From: Pseudoprevotella muciniphila
GTDB lineage: Bacteria > Bacteroidota > Bacteroidia > Bacteroidales > Bacteroidaceae
Length of the DNA: 64,000 nucleotides
NCBI RefSeq assembly: GCF_003265305.2
Contig: NZ_CP033459.1
Span: forward strand, 1-64,000
Direction: 5' to 3'
In this document: piece by piece, positions 1 through 7,467 of the stretch
How the letters are laid out: each line of letters begins with the position of its first letter
Position numbering within the stretch: the first letter of the stretch is position 1
Notes under the pieces: generated by a model
What the model saw: the letters and a program-made list of their open reading frames with translations, nothing else
What the model was told of the DNA's origin: nothing
Databases searched by the model: none
Program-made: the position numbers and the translations under genes

Positions 1-17
1 AAGGTGGGGGGGGAACA

Positions 18-29
18 CCCCTCGAGGGG
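18..29. other. 12-bp perfect palindrome at window edge
   Basis: A perfect GC-rich palindrome (CCCCTCGAGGGG), flanked by AAC and GTT-like bases, lies downstream of the leftward repressor gene. It could be a terminator core for the repressor transcript, although no clear T-run follows it on the minus strand. The rest of 1-78 shows no gene and no copy of the right-end repeats. Confidence 0.3.
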
Positions 30-78
30 TTTCTGGGGAACTATAGGAGGTACTCTTTGCCGTTCTTGATGATACGAA

Positions 79-474
79 CTATCCTACATTTGCAATATCG
101 GAACTCTGGGCATGACCAGCATTGTCCCCCCTACGGCGTTCAAGTTCCTCGATCCGTGCTTTAAGCCTACCTATTTCTTCTGCCTGTTCCGCTATGCGAT
201 CAAGGAACATTGATGTGTCCCCTTGTAGTGCCACCGGTTTGTCAGAGATAAACGGTTCCCCATCTCCCATGATAATCCAGTCTATATTGACAGTTGGGTA
301 TGACAATTTCAGACGACGGAGCATCTCGACCGACAACTTCTTTCTTCCACTTTTTATGTCGCTAATTCCAGCCTTGTTCGTTTCTAATATGCTGGCGGCT
401 TCGACATAATCGGCTATTGCCCCACCCTTTCTTAAATCGTCCAAAATCTGAACGAATCTGAGATTTTCACCCAT
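79..474 (-). CDS. Phage repressor-like HTH protein
   Basis: This 131-residue protein has an N-terminal helix-turn-helix region of the type found in Bacteroidetes prophage XRE-like repressors (residues ~8-60, including the stretch around NKAGISDIKSGRKKLS) and the typical following segment WIIMGDGEPF. Residues ~88-115 form a short coiled coil (AEEIGRLKARIEELERR) that could mediate dimerisation. It is the only leftward gene at the left end and is divergent from the early operon, the position of Mu c. Its start is 15 bp from a half-site and 45 bp from a 15-bp palindrome that overlaps the opposing promoter. I infer that it represses the early genes and perhaps itself. There is no peptidase-like domain, so induction is not by simple LexA-style self-cleavage. 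Confidence 0.85.
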   Translation of the reverse strand: MGENLRFVQILDDLRKGGAIADYVEAASILETNKAGISDIKSGRKKLSVEMLRRLKLSYPTVNIDWIIMGDGEPFISDKPVALQGDTSMFLDRIAEQAEEIGRLKARIEELERRRGDNAGHAQSSDIANVG

Positions 475-488
475 AATTTTGTCTTTAG

Positions 489-533
489 TATGAAAAATTA
501 CGTTAAAATGTTTTGCAGTATGAAAATTTCATA
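489..533. promoter_or_regulatory. Repressor operator sites (palindrome plus half-site)
   Basis: A perfect odd-centred palindrome TATGAAAATTTCATA lies at 519-533, exactly between the -33 and -7 boxes of the rightward promoter. A second TATGAAA half-site lies at 489-495, close to the repressor start. The placement is that expected of an operator blocking the early promoter and autoregulating the repressor. The protein-site pairing is inferred. Confidence 0.65.
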
Positions 534-542
534 TTATCTTTG
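512..542 (+). promoter_or_regulatory. Early rightward promoter
   Basis: TTTG at 512-515, a 19-bp spacer and TATCTTTG at 535-542 match the Bacteroidetes primary-sigma consensus exactly. Transcription would start near 549 and run into 557-958 and then the transposase operon. Confidence 0.8.
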
Positions 543-548
543 CCGCGT

Positions 549-562
549 GTTCATAAATGTAC
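549..562. promoter_or_regulatory. Operator-like site, copy 1 (early promoter start)
   Basis: GTTCATAAATGTAC lies at the expected transcription start of the rightward promoter. It resembles the palindrome at 990-1003 (shared pattern GTTCATNARTGWAC), so one regulator might bind both. Confidence 0.35.
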
Positions 563-958
563 AACTTAATTTTTAATGAAATGAAAAGTACTAAGTCGAA
601 TTTTCGGAGCCAGGAGAAGTATGCTGAAGCTCTGAATTGCATGGAGAAATTTCAGGCTCCTCAATCTGACAGAGAACTTGTGTGCCAGCTGTGCCGTCGA
701 GTAGGTCGCTTAGAGCGCGAACTAACTGCGACAAAGAAACAACTGAACGAAATCGCTTGCAATCACGCCAAAGGTGAAGATTTAGTTCTACGAAGTCAAT
801 GCCACGCATCTCGGCTTCCTCGTCGGGATGGTAGTAAGCGAAAGATTGCTTACATGATATATGAAGAGGATTTGATACGGATAGCAACAGACCCTCAGCG
901 TAGCTTCGAAGAGCCTCTTCACTCTTCTCTGTGGCAACGCGCCCTTGGCGAACTGTGA
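557..958 (+). CDS. Hypothetical early protein with coiled coil
   Basis: This frame gives a 133-residue product, or 125 residues from the second ATG at 581. It is the first reading frame after the early promoter. Residues ~45-75 look like a coiled coil (VGRLERELTATKKQLNEI). The C-terminal half is less protein-like and lies opposite the best-looking part of the minus-strand frame 591-980. Because two long frames overlap almost fully on opposite strands and both have a good promoter, one may be a shadow, or both may be made as a convergent antisense pair. No family is recognised. The first ATG would leave almost no 5' leader, so 581 is the more natural start. Confidence 0.4.
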   Translation: MYNLIFNEMKSTKSNFRSQEKYAEALNCMEKFQAPQSDRELVCQLCRRVGRLERELTATKKQLNEIACNHAKGEDLVLRSQCHASRLPRRDGSKRKIAYMIYEEDLIRIATDPQRSFEEPLHSSLWQRALGEL

Positions 959-980
959 TTTTAGCTTTGAACCGATACAT
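591..980 (-). CDS. Hypothetical protein, convergent with early leader
   Basis: A 129-residue protein not recognised as any family. The first ~80 residues look like a folded domain (KITVRQGRVATEKSEEAL at the start, then YYHPDEEAEMRGIDFVEL). The last ~40 residues are polar and probably disordered. Its main support is a consensus Bacteroidetes promoter on the minus strand 30 bp upstream (1011-1042). It runs head-on against the early transcript, so it could act as, or be regulated by, antisense transcription in the phage switch. It could still be a shadow of 557-958. Confidence 0.5.
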   Translation of the reverse strand: MYRFKAKITVRQGRVATEKSEEALRSYAEGLLLSVSNPLHISCKQSFAYYHPDEEAEMRGIDFVELNLHLWRDCKRFRSVVSLSQLVRALSDLLDGTAGTQVLCQIEEPEISPCNSELQHTSPGSENST

Positions 981-989
981 GTTTCATGT

Positions 990-1003
990 GTTCATTAGTG
1001 AAC
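990..1003. promoter_or_regulatory. Operator-like palindrome, copy 2
   Basis: GTTCATTAGTGAAC has 5-bp inverted arms and lies directly downstream of the minus-strand promoter at 1011-1042, around its expected start point. It is similar to the site at 549-562. The placement suggests repression, but the protein is unknown. Confidence 0.4.
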
Positions 1004-1010
1004 GTGGGGA

Positions 1011-1042
1011 CAAATGTACGAAACTTTGCCGAAACAAACAAA
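1011..1042 (-). promoter_or_regulatory. Leftward promoter for 591-980
   Basis: On the minus strand, TTTG (1042-1039), a 20-bp spacer and TACATTTG (1018-1011) match the Bacteroidetes consensus fully. The expected start is near 1004 and the next minus-strand ATG is at 980. Confidence 0.7.
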
Positions 1043-1059
1043 TTAACAGTTAAAAGAAC

Positions 1060-1263
1060 ATGTATGAAATCAAAGAATGGCAGACGCAGAGCGTGAAGCA
1101 CAAAGTGGCCACGCTGCTTATGGTTGACGGTGTGTCTTTCAGTTACAACGAAGAGGACGGCATTGTTTTCTCCGCCCCTGAGTTATATGTTAAGAATATG
1201 GTCCGTCGGCTGATGAACAGCTACGGTGTGAGTTTAAGACCAATAATAACAGAAATAAAATAA
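1060..1263 (+). CDS. Small hypothetical early protein
   Basis: A 67-residue protein with no recognised domain. It is rich in beta-prone segments (TLLMVDGVSFSYNEEDGIVF). It starts with ATG after an A-rich leader, which is the usual Bacteroidetes initiation context, and its stop codon abuts the ATG of the next gene, so the two are co-transcribed. Its position between the switch and the transposase is where Mu has ner, but no helix-turn-helix is evident. Confidence 0.65.
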   Translation: MYEIKEWQTQSVKHKVATLLMVDGVSFSYNEEDGIVFSAPELYVKNMVRRLMNSYGVSLRPIITEIK

Positions 1264-1662
1264 ATGATTATGGCAAAAGTAAAAAGCGTGAGAACCATAA
1301 AGGTTTCGAAGGAGAACAAGGCGAGGCTCGCGAAGTTGTTCGGTTGCACTGAGCGCATGGTTTACAAGGCTCTGTGCTTTGAGAGTCAGACGCTTCTGGC
1401 GAGAAAGATTCAGCATGTAGCCCGTCAGGAGATGGGCGGCTGGGTTGAGGCTGCCGTGCCTGAAGACGAGATCTTCTACGACACAATGGACAGCGGTGAG
1501 CGTTTCATGCGCCAGTATTTTAACAATGGAGCCGTTCTGGAAGTCAGCCTGACCACAGGCGAGGGCGTTGTACGTTTCAAAGGCTCGCCCAGGCATCGCT
1601 ATGAAGAGGTGCTTGTGAGAGACATCCCTACCATTCAGAACTACGCAAGGAACTTGAAGTAA
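1264..1662 (+). CDS. Hypothetical early protein, putative DNA-binding N-terminus
   Basis: A 132-residue protein starting immediately after the previous stop; an ATG two codons in (1270, MAKVKSVRT) is an equally good start. Residues ~8-45 (SKENKARLAKLFGCTERMVYKAL) resemble a short helix-turn-helix. The rest is mixed alpha/beta with no family I can name. It sits 10 bp upstream of the transposase gene in the same operon, so an early regulatory role is plausible but inferred. Confidence 0.65.
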   Translation: MIMAKVKSVRTIKVSKENKARLAKLFGCTERMVYKALCFESQTLLARKIQHVARQEMGGWVEAAVPEDEIFYDTMDSGERFMRQYFNNGAVLEVSLTTGEGVVRFKGSPRHRYEEVLVRDIPTIQNYARNLK

Positions 1663-1672
1663 GGAGGGGAAG

Positions 1673-3670
1673 ATGGAGTATTACGGAAACAGGCTTTGCA
1701 TAAGTGCCCGTGAACTTGTAGATAGCGGTGTGATGAGCATCCCTAACTACAAGGCGATGGCGAGCCGTGGACGCATCGACGTGGTGCGTCGTGGCGGTGG
1801 TGCAGCCGGTCAGTATGCCCTTGTTGCCGTTGAAAGTCTTCCACGCGACTACAGAGCCAAGGTTCAAGCCCTCTATCCCAACGGCGACCTGACCCACCTG
1901 AAGGGTTGGGTGTGCAGCAACTACGAGGTTGACCAGGCTGCGGTGGCGTTTTTCCACAGCAGGGAGCAAGCAGGTCTTGACCTGCCTCCTGAGAAGATTA
2001 AGGAGTATGTGGTGAACGCCAGTGTGCTGAACTGCTGCATCCGCTTGTATGAGCGTGCAGCAACAGCCCAAAAGCTGTTTGGCGGCAAATACAACTGGGA
2101 GCAGATGGCCAAGGCCATTGAAGCCCTGCGTGAAGAATACGGTCATACACTGCCAGCGAGTACGCTTCGTTTTCGCAAGAAGGTGAATGAATACAAGCGT
2201 AACGGGTATGGCTGCCTCATCAGCGGCAAGTTCGGCAACCAGTGTGCGCGGAAGGTGGACTACAGGACAGAGCGTCTGATACTCGGTCTGGCGGTGCTTC
2301 CGAACAAGCCTTTCAACACGAACATTGCGGAAATGTACAATATGTTCGTGTGCGGTGAACTGGACGTTTACGACCCGAAGACCGGTGAGCTGTTGAATCC
2401 TGACGACTTCACGGACAAGAAGACCGGTGAGCCGTTGGCACTGAGCGAAAGCACTATCACGAACTATCTGAACAAGCCTGCCAACAAGACGCTCATTGAG
2501 CACTCTTTGATGAGCTGGACTACGTTCATGCACGAGCAGATGCCACACGTCCACCGTCACGGCGGTAGTTTCTCACTGTCTCAGATTACGATGGACGACG
2601 TGGACCTGACGAGAAAACTGAAGGACACCAAGCAACGCGTCCATGCCTACTATGCCTACGACGTAGTGAGCCAGTGCGTAGTCGGTGCCAGTTACGCCCG
2701 CAAGAAGGATGAAGGTCTGGTGGTAGATTGCTTCCGCGACATGTTCCGGCTGATTGAGAAACAGGGCTGGGGAATGCCTGCAGGTATTGAGGTGGAGAAC
2801 CACTTGATGACCCAGTACAAAGATGGTTTCCTGCAAGCCGGTGTCGCTTTCCCGTTCGTCCACTTCTGCGCCCCCCAGAACTCACAGGAAAAATATGCCG
2901 AGCCTCTGAACGGTGCGAAGAAGCGCAGCGTGATCCACAAGAACCACGAGGGCATTGGCCGTTTCTACGGCAAGGGCAAGTGGCGTCAGGAGTACAAGAA
3001 AGTGAGCGACGAGACCAACGAACTCTACGAGGACAAGGAATACTTCAGTTGGGACCAGTTGGTGGCAGAAGACCGACGTGACAGTTATGAGTGGAACCAC
3101 CAACTGCACCCCAACCAGAAGAAGTTCCCCGGCATGACAAGGTGGGACGTTCTCTGTGAGCGCATCAACCCGACCCTGCAGCCTCTCGATAAACTGACGC
3201 TGGCACGCTACATCGGTGAGCGTGTGGAAACGAGCATCAGGAGGAACTCGACGGTGCGTGTGGCACACGAAGACTGGTGGCTGAGCGACACCAGCGTTTT
3301 AGAGAAACTTCGCCCGAATGACTATCAGGTGACCGCGTACTATATGCCTGACGAGGAGGGCAAGCCTTCTGAGGTGTATATTTTCCAGGGCGACAAGTAC
3401 ATTGACCAAGTGGAGAAAGTTCAGACCTACAACCGCGTAATGGCAGAACAAACCGAAGAGGACACCGTGAACTATATCGAGCAGCGCAAGAAGATTGCGA
3501 AGTTCAGCAAGTATGTAAAGGAAAATGCCATTGACGAACTGGGTGTGATTAAGCCGAGTGTAGCACCCGTCATGCAGACAGAAGCCGTGGCATTGCCACC
3601 GCAACAAACAGAACAAGAGCTCTTGTATGTTCCTGTAGATGTGGAAAGCAAAGCTCTTGCAGATATGTAG
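1673..3670 (+). CDS. MuA-like DDE transposase
   Basis: A 665-residue transposase, the size of Mu A (663 aa). It would bind the phage ends and carry out strand transfer for integration and replicative transposition. The N-terminal ~70 residues (SARELVDSGVMSIPNYKAMA) resemble the MuA winged-helix DNA-binding region. The rve-type catalytic core spans about residues 300-440. The first acidic residues are D308/D309 (ITMDDVDL), the second position is GIEVENHL (E373/E375, where Mu has Asp), and the third is in NSQEKYAEPLNG (E406 or E410). The C-terminal part would contact the MuB-like ATPase encoded 25 bp downstream. The odd point is Glu rather than Asp at the second catalytic position; I cannot tell which acidic residue is used. 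Confidence 0.93.
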   Translation: MEYYGNRLCISARELVDSGVMSIPNYKAMASRGRIDVVRRGGGAAGQYALVAVESLPRDYRAKVQALYPNGDLTHLKGWVCSNYEVDQAAVAFFHSREQAGLDLPPEKIKEYVVNASVLNCCIRLYERAATAQKLFGGKYNWEQMAKAIEALREEYGHTLPASTLRFRKKVNEYKRNGYGCLISGKFGNQCARKVDYRTERLILGLAVLPNKPFNTNIAEMYNMFVCGELDVYDPKTGELLNPDDFTDKKTGEPLALSESTITNYLNKPANKTLIEHSLMSWTTFMHEQMPHVHRHGGSFSLSQITMDDVDLTRKLKDTKQRVHAYYAYDVVSQCVVGASYARKKDEGLVVDCFRDMFRLIEKQGWGMPAGIEVENHLMTQYKDGFLQAGVAFPFVHFCAPQNSQEKYAEPLNGAKKRSVIHKNHEGIGRFYGKGKWRQEYKKVSDETNELYEDKEYFSWDQLVAEDRRDSYEWNHQLHPNQKKFPGMTRWDVLCERINPTLQPLDKLTLARYIGERVETSIRRNSTVRVAHEDWWLSDTSVLEKLRPNDYQVTAYYMPDEEGKPSEVYIFQGDKYIDQVEKVQTYNRVMAEQTEEDTVNYIEQRKKIAKFSKYVKENAIDELGVIKPSVAPVMQTEAVALPPQQTEQELLYVPVDVESKALADM

Positions 3671-3695
3671 AATAACATTAAAACGCCGTTAGAAT

Positions 3696-4643
3696 ATGAT
3701 TAAAGATTGGCAAAAACAGCGGATTCTGGAGGCGATAGCCCAGAACCGCAAGAACTACCCGAGCGATGCCAAGCACGCTGCCTCGCTGGGCATTTCCGCA
3801 AGCGTGTACAACAGTCTGAAGAAGGGTCAGACGGACAAGGCTCTGAGTGATGCCAACTGGGTGAACATTGCCCGCCGTTTAGACGTGAACCTGCGCGACT
3901 CTATCGAGTGGAAGGGCGCAAGGACCGCGACCTTCGACTATATCACCACACAGTTAGAGGCTTGCCAGGAGCGTAGCCTGAGCGTGATATTGTGCGACCT
4001 TCCGAACATTGGCAAGACGTACACCGCTCGATGGTATGTGAATGAGCACCGCAACGCCGTGTATATCGACTGCAGCCAGGTGAAGACAAAACGCGCCCTG
4101 GTTAAGAAAATAGCCAACGAGTTCGGCGTGGGTGCCACGGGCAAGTACCAGGACACCTATGAGGATTTGGTTTACTATCTGCGCTCGATGGAGCGCCCTT
4201 TGGTGGTGCTTGACGAAGCCGGCGACCTTGCATACGAGGCTTTTCTTGAACTCAAAGCCCTTTGGAACGCCACCGAAATGTGCTGCGGCTGGTATATGAT
4301 GGGAGCCGACGGACTGGCAGCCAAGATCAACCGCAACGTGGAAGGCAAGAAGGTGGGTTACGCTGAGATCTTCTCACGTTACGGCGGCAAGTACAGCCGT
4401 GTCACTCCAGACCAGGGAGACGACCGCAAGGCGTTCTTGATGGAGCAGGCGCGAGTTGTGGCCAGCGTGAACGCCCCGGCGGGAACCGATATCGGTCAGA
4501 TCGTGCGCAAGAGCCAGGGTGGTTTGAGACGAGTCTATACGGAGATTAGCAAGCTGAAAGAAGGCTGCGTTCGGCAAAGTTCAAGCGAGCTTGACTCTGC
4601 ACTCACTGGCACTTCTTTTGAGAAAATCAAGAAAGGAGCCTGA
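3696..4643 (+). CDS. MuB-like AAA+ ATPase, target-DNA activator
   Basis: A 315-residue ATPase that should bind target DNA and stimulate or deliver targets to the transposase, as Mu B does (312 aa). The N-terminal ~65 residues form a helix-turn-helix region (HAASLGISASVYNSLKKG). The ATPase core has Walker A DLPNIGKT (101-108) and Walker B LVVLDEA (169-175). It directly follows the transposase gene, as in Mu. MuB filaments give target immunity, so this protein is the likely reason the element would avoid inserting into itself. Confidence 0.92.
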   Translation: MIKDWQKQRILEAIAQNRKNYPSDAKHAASLGISASVYNSLKKGQTDKALSDANWVNIARRLDVNLRDSIEWKGARTATFDYITTQLEACQERSLSVILCDLPNIGKTYTARWYVNEHRNAVYIDCSQVKTKRALVKKIANEFGVGATGKYQDTYEDLVYYLRSMERPLVVLDEAGDLAYEAFLELKALWNATEMCCGWYMMGADGLAAKINRNVEGKKVGYAEIFSRYGGKYSRVTPDQGDDRKAFLMEQARVVASVNAPAGTDIGQIVRKSQGGLRRVYTEISKLKEGCVRQSSSELDSALTGTSFEKIKKGA

Positions 4644-4644
4644 T

Positions 4645-4890
4645 ATGAAAATAAAAGTAACTTTTTCAGATGGGAGCCGCCGTGTACTGAAAGCCCCATC
4701 TGAATTGCAGAAAATAGACAAAAATCGCGAGGCAATATTTGTAATGAACAATGGAGAGGTCTATACAGGCTATTGTGATGGTGATGTCGATGAGGAGGAC
4801 GATTTCTGTATTATGGGAACTTTACACGGCATAGGACTTCCGTTCAACCGCCTATTGGGTTGGTGTTATACAACAAACAAAAAGATATGA
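4645..4890 (+). CDS. Small hypothetical protein
   Basis: An 81-residue protein starting MKIKVTFSDGS one base after the ATPase stop; a longer start inside the ATPase gene is unlikely. It is acidic near the middle (DGDVDEEDD) and beta-rich. No family recognised. Its stop overlaps the start of the next gene (ATGA), indicating translational coupling. Confidence 0.65.
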   Translation: MKIKVTFSDGSRRVLKAPSELQKIDKNREAIFVMNNGEVYTGYCDGDVDEEDDFCIMGTLHGIGLPFNRLLGWCYTTNKKI

Positions 4891-5507
4891 AGCGCGCCTA
4901 CAGTCCGAAAGAAATAGCCAAGAGGACCTACAAGACGCTGCCGTTTGGTGGCAAGTGGGCAGCAGCCTTCGGTTCGCCGGAGGAGAACTCCACGTGGTTC
5001 ATCAGCGGCGCGTCCGCCAGCGGCAAGAGTTCTTTCGTGATGCAACTGGCCTACGAACTGACCCACTACGGGCAAGTGCTCTACCTGAGTTATGAGGAGG
5101 GCTTGAACCAGAGTTTCCAAGAGCGGATGCTACGGTTTGACCTTGACAAGAAGCAGGGCTGGTTCCGTGTCGTGACCAGTGACACGGTGGAGGACCTGAC
5201 CGAGCGTCTGAAGAGGCGGCACAGTGCGAAGTTCATCATTGTGGACTCGTTTCAGGACGCAGGCTGGGAATGGCCCGAAACCAAAGTCCTGCTTGAGACA
5301 TTCCCTAAGAAGAGTTTCATCTTCATCAGTCAGGAAGCCAAGGGACAGCCGTTAGGAAAGCCAGCCGTCAGGCTTCGCTACCGTGCCGGTGTGAAAGTAA
5401 GGGTCGTCGGTTTCCGAGCCTATTGCCAAGGGCGTTTCAATCCCGATGCCGGCAACAGTTTCGTAGTGTGGGAAGAAGGCGTGTTAAGAACAACGAATAA
5501 TTTTTAA
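4887..5507 (+). CDS. RecA-like P-loop ATPase
   Basis: A 206-residue protein from the ATG that overlaps the previous stop; a longer frame from 4860 is less likely. Residues ~36-50 carry a Walker A loop (GASASGKSS), followed by a typical RecA/DnaB-type strand (GQVLYLSYEEG) and Walker B KFIIVDSF near 115-121. A basic stretch lies near the C-terminus. The family is the RecA-like NTPases found in phage replication modules, so it may handle single-stranded DNA or a helicase/repair step during replicative transposition. Function is inferred from fold and position only. Confidence 0.75.
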   Translation: MKRAYSPKEIAKRTYKTLPFGGKWAAAFGSPEENSTWFISGASASGKSSFVMQLAYELTHYGQVLYLSYEEGLNQSFQERMLRFDLDKKQGWFRVVTSDTVEDLTERLKRRHSAKFIIVDSFQDAGWEWPETKVLLETFPKKSFIFISQEAKGQPLGKPAVRLRYRAGVKVRVVGFRAYCQGRFNPDAGNSFVVWEEGVLRTTNNF

Positions 5508-5509
5508 TT

Positions 5510-5692
5510 ATGGGAAAAGTAAAAAACACATTTGAGTTAGACAATGCGTGTTGCATTTGCGGCCGTACATTTTCCGGCAAGGGCCATAATCCCGCTCCCG
5601 TCAGGTATGATGGTGTGTGCTGTGGTGTGTGTAATGTCAACGTCGTTCTCAAGGAACGGTTCAGATTGGCAAAAGAAAGGGAGAAATTATGA
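5510..5692 (+). CDS. Small zinc-finger-like protein
   Basis: A 60-residue protein with two Cys pairs (CCICGRTF near 14 and VCCGVCNV near 37) spaced like a treble-clef or zinc-ribbon site. A basic helix follows (KERFRLAKEREK). Its stop overlaps the next start. No named family. Confidence 0.7.
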   Translation: MGKVKNTFELDNACCICGRTFSGKGHNPAPVRYDGVCCGVCNVNVVLKERFRLAKEREKL

Positions 5693-5904
5693 TCACTGAG
5701 ATATTAGTAAAAAAAGACCGTATGGGTTTGGTGATTGACGACTGGATGGAGTGCGGCGAGTGCGACCTTACCCTGCGGATGTCCAAGACCACCGGCTGCC
5801 GCGTGATAGAGACCACCGATGCGCTGTATGCTGAAAGGATTGTCAGTTATCTGCGAGCCGCTGAGAAAGTAAACGTAAAACAATCAATCAAAAGCAAGAA
5901 ATGA
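5689..5904 (+). CDS. Small hypothetical protein
   Basis: A 71-residue protein starting in an ATGA overlap with the previous gene and ending in another ATGA overlap with the next. It contains a short Cys pair (ECGECDL) and a helix (DALYAERIVSYLRAAEKV). No family recognised. The tight coupling shows that it is a real member of the early operon. Confidence 0.65.
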   Translation: MITEILVKKDRMGLVIDDWMECGECDLTLRMSKTTGCRVIETTDALYAERIVSYLRAAEKVNVKQSIKSKK

Positions 5905-6128
5905 GCAAGACGAAGCAGATACTTGAATTGAGCAGTCCGAGCATCAAGACGTTGCGTGAGCACGTTGTCGGCATGGTGCAGCGTTGCCACTATTGCTGCG
6001 GCAGCGGTTGGTTCTGGGGCACCGACGAATTTGGCGAAAGCGAGAAGCAGCCCTGTCCTTTGTGCGGTGGTGCGGGTCAGTTGCGTCCTGAGGTGACGAT
6101 TGAGTGGAAAGGTGTGAATCATGTTTAA
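5901..6128 (+). CDS. DnaJ-type Cys-rich zinc-binding mini-protein
   Basis: A 75-residue protein with two CxxCxGxG-type motifs (CHYCCGSGW near 29 and CPLCGGAGQ near 52), as in the DnaJ Cys-rich domain but without J-domain or substrate domain. It probably binds one zinc ion. A similar 58-residue protein is encoded at 7464-7640, so this phage keeps two such stand-alone zinc modules. The role is unknown. Confidence 0.7.
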   Translation: MSKTKQILELSSPSIKTLREHVVGMVQRCHYCCGSGWFWGTDEFGESEKQPCPLCGGAGQLRPEVTIEWKGVNHV

Positions 6129-6146
6129 TCAACAATATATATCATT

Positions 6147-6350
6147 ATGAAGACAAACATCAAGAAAGTACAATTATTAGCGCCGAGATGGTGGAATCCG
6201 CTGTTTTGGCTGTTCGTAGTTCTCGCCCCTGTTCTTGGCATTATTGCCGGTTCTGTTTTTGGCGGTTTCATGGGTTTGCTTATCGGTTATGAGTCAGGGC
6301 TTGAAGCCTCTTTTGAAAAGATGCGCCAGATTAACGCCAAGCTACCATGA
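6147..6350 (+). CDS. Small inner-membrane protein
   Basis: A 67-residue protein with one long or two short membrane segments (WWNPLFWLFVVLAPVLGIIA, then SVFGGFMGLLIGY). Gly-rich packing motifs are visible. It ends with an ATGA overlap into the next gene. Early-operon membrane proteins in temperate phages often serve superinfection exclusion, but nothing here proves that. Confidence 0.65.
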   Translation: MKTNIKKVQLLAPRWWNPLFWLFVVLAPVLGIIAGSVFGGFMGLLIGYESGLEASFEKMRQINAKLP

Positions 6351-6826
6351 GTGTAAAGAGTTATCACCGTTTTTATGCCTTGTTCAATCGTCTGTCCGGC
6401 GTTGACCGTGAGGACATGAAAGAGACCCTTGTGTCGAGTTTCACAGACGGTCGGACCACCAGCCTCAGAGAAATGACGCAGAAAGAGTACAACGCTATGT
6501 GCGCCTCTCTGGAGGAACGCACTGGCTGGAAGGCGCAACTGAAGAAAAAGCGCAGCCTGTGCCTGAAGCTGATGCAGAAGGCTGGTGTCGATACGACCGA
6601 CTGGCAGCGCATCAACGATTTCTGCAGTAACCCTAAGATTGCTGGACGGGTGTTCGCTCAGTTGGGCGTGAAAGACCTTGACGCGCTTCAGGTGAAGCTT
6701 CGTGCCATTATGAGCAAGGGCGGGCTGAAGGGGACCAAGACGCGGGAGGCTGCGCCACAGTCGCAGCATACGGAACCGGAACCCTGCTTGAAAGCCATAC
6801 CCCTGACCGTAATGGGAGAGGCTTAG
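6347..6826 (+). CDS. Mu gp16/GemA-like protein (tentative)
   Basis: A 159-residue protein resembling phage Mu gp16-type (DUF1018) proteins: an N-terminal helix pair with a threshold motif (LREMTQKEYNAMCASLEE) and a C-terminal helical part (CSNPKIAGRVFAQLGVKDLDALQVKLRAI). In Mu this region encodes GemA, which modulates host gene expression and DNA topology. The C-terminal ~35 residues are low complexity. The family call rests on pattern and position and is moderate. Confidence 0.55.
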   Translation: MSVKSYHRFYALFNRLSGVDREDMKETLVSSFTDGRTTSLREMTQKEYNAMCASLEERTGWKAQLKKKRSLCLKLMQKAGVDTTDWQRINDFCSNPKIAGRVFAQLGVKDLDALQVKLRAIMSKGGLKGTKTREAAPQSQHTEPEPCLKAIPLTVMGEA

Positions 6827-6830
6827 TAGT

Positions 6831-6866
6831 AATAGAAGCTATAGAAGCAATAGAAGCAATAGAAGC
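6831..6866 (+). repeat. 9-bp tandem repeat (4 copies)
   Basis: Four head-to-tail copies of AATAGAAGC (the second has a T first) fill the gap between the gp16-like and Gam-like genes. It is a likely slippage-prone spacer, and copy number may vary between strains. Confidence 0.8.
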
Positions 6867-6900
6867 AATAGTATTAACCATCAAAAAAAACAAAAAGACA

Positions 6901-7467
6901 ATGGCAAGACAAAAGAAAACCATTATCACCGGCGTGACCCGAGAGGCCGCCGACGAAGCATTCGCAACCTATGCGAAGAGTGATGCCCAGATTCAGAAGA
7001 TCAATGCGGAGATTGAGCTTCAGTGCGCCAAGATCCGTGAGAAGTACGCCGACAAGTTAGCCGCTTTAGGCAGTGACAGAGACAAGTCGTTCGATGTGCT
7101 TCAGAGTTTCGCCACCGAGAACCAGGCAGAGTTGTTCAGCAAGAAGAAGAGCCTTGACATGGCCCACGGCACCATCGGCTTCCGCACCGGCACTCCGAAG
7201 CTGAAAACCCTGAAGGGCTTCACCTGGGCAAGTGCGCTACAGTTGGCTAAGAAGTTCCTGCCTTTCGCCTACATCCGCCAGACGGATGAGATTGCTAAGG
7301 ACAAGTTGCTTGCCGACCGTGACCTGAAAGAAGTTGCAGTATATGACACCCCGACGGGCGATCCCCGTGAGGTCACTATGCGCGAGGCTATGGCAGCCTG
7401 TGGTATTCAGGTGACTCAGGACGAGACGTTCTATGTTGAACCCAAGAAAGAGGAGACTGCCGTATGA
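6901..7467 (+). CDS. gam: Mu Gam-like DNA-end-binding protein
   Basis: A 188-residue protein with the Phage_Mu_Gam layout: a long coiled coil (SDAQIQKINAEIELQCAKI, residues ~25-80) followed by a small beta/alpha core (HGTIGFRTGTPKLKTLKGF, ~105-125) and a C-terminal domain. Mu Gam is a Ku-like protein that binds double-strand ends and shields them from host exonucleases. It starts after an A-rich leader and overlaps the next start by ATGA. Confidence 0.88.
   Translation: MARQKKTIITGVTREAADEAFATYAKSDAQIQKINAEIELQCAKIREKYADKLAALGSDRDKSFDVLQSFATENQAELFSKKKSLDMAHGTIGFRTGTPKLKTLKGFTWASALQLAKKFLPFAYIRQTDEIAKDKLLADRDLKEVAVYDTPTGDPREVTMREAMAACGIQVTQDETFYVEPKKEETAV

Noticed and set aside
1-78. Left end of the prophage
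   Set aside because: No copy or inverse of the right-end repeat core and no clear boundary is seen; the end must lie further left.
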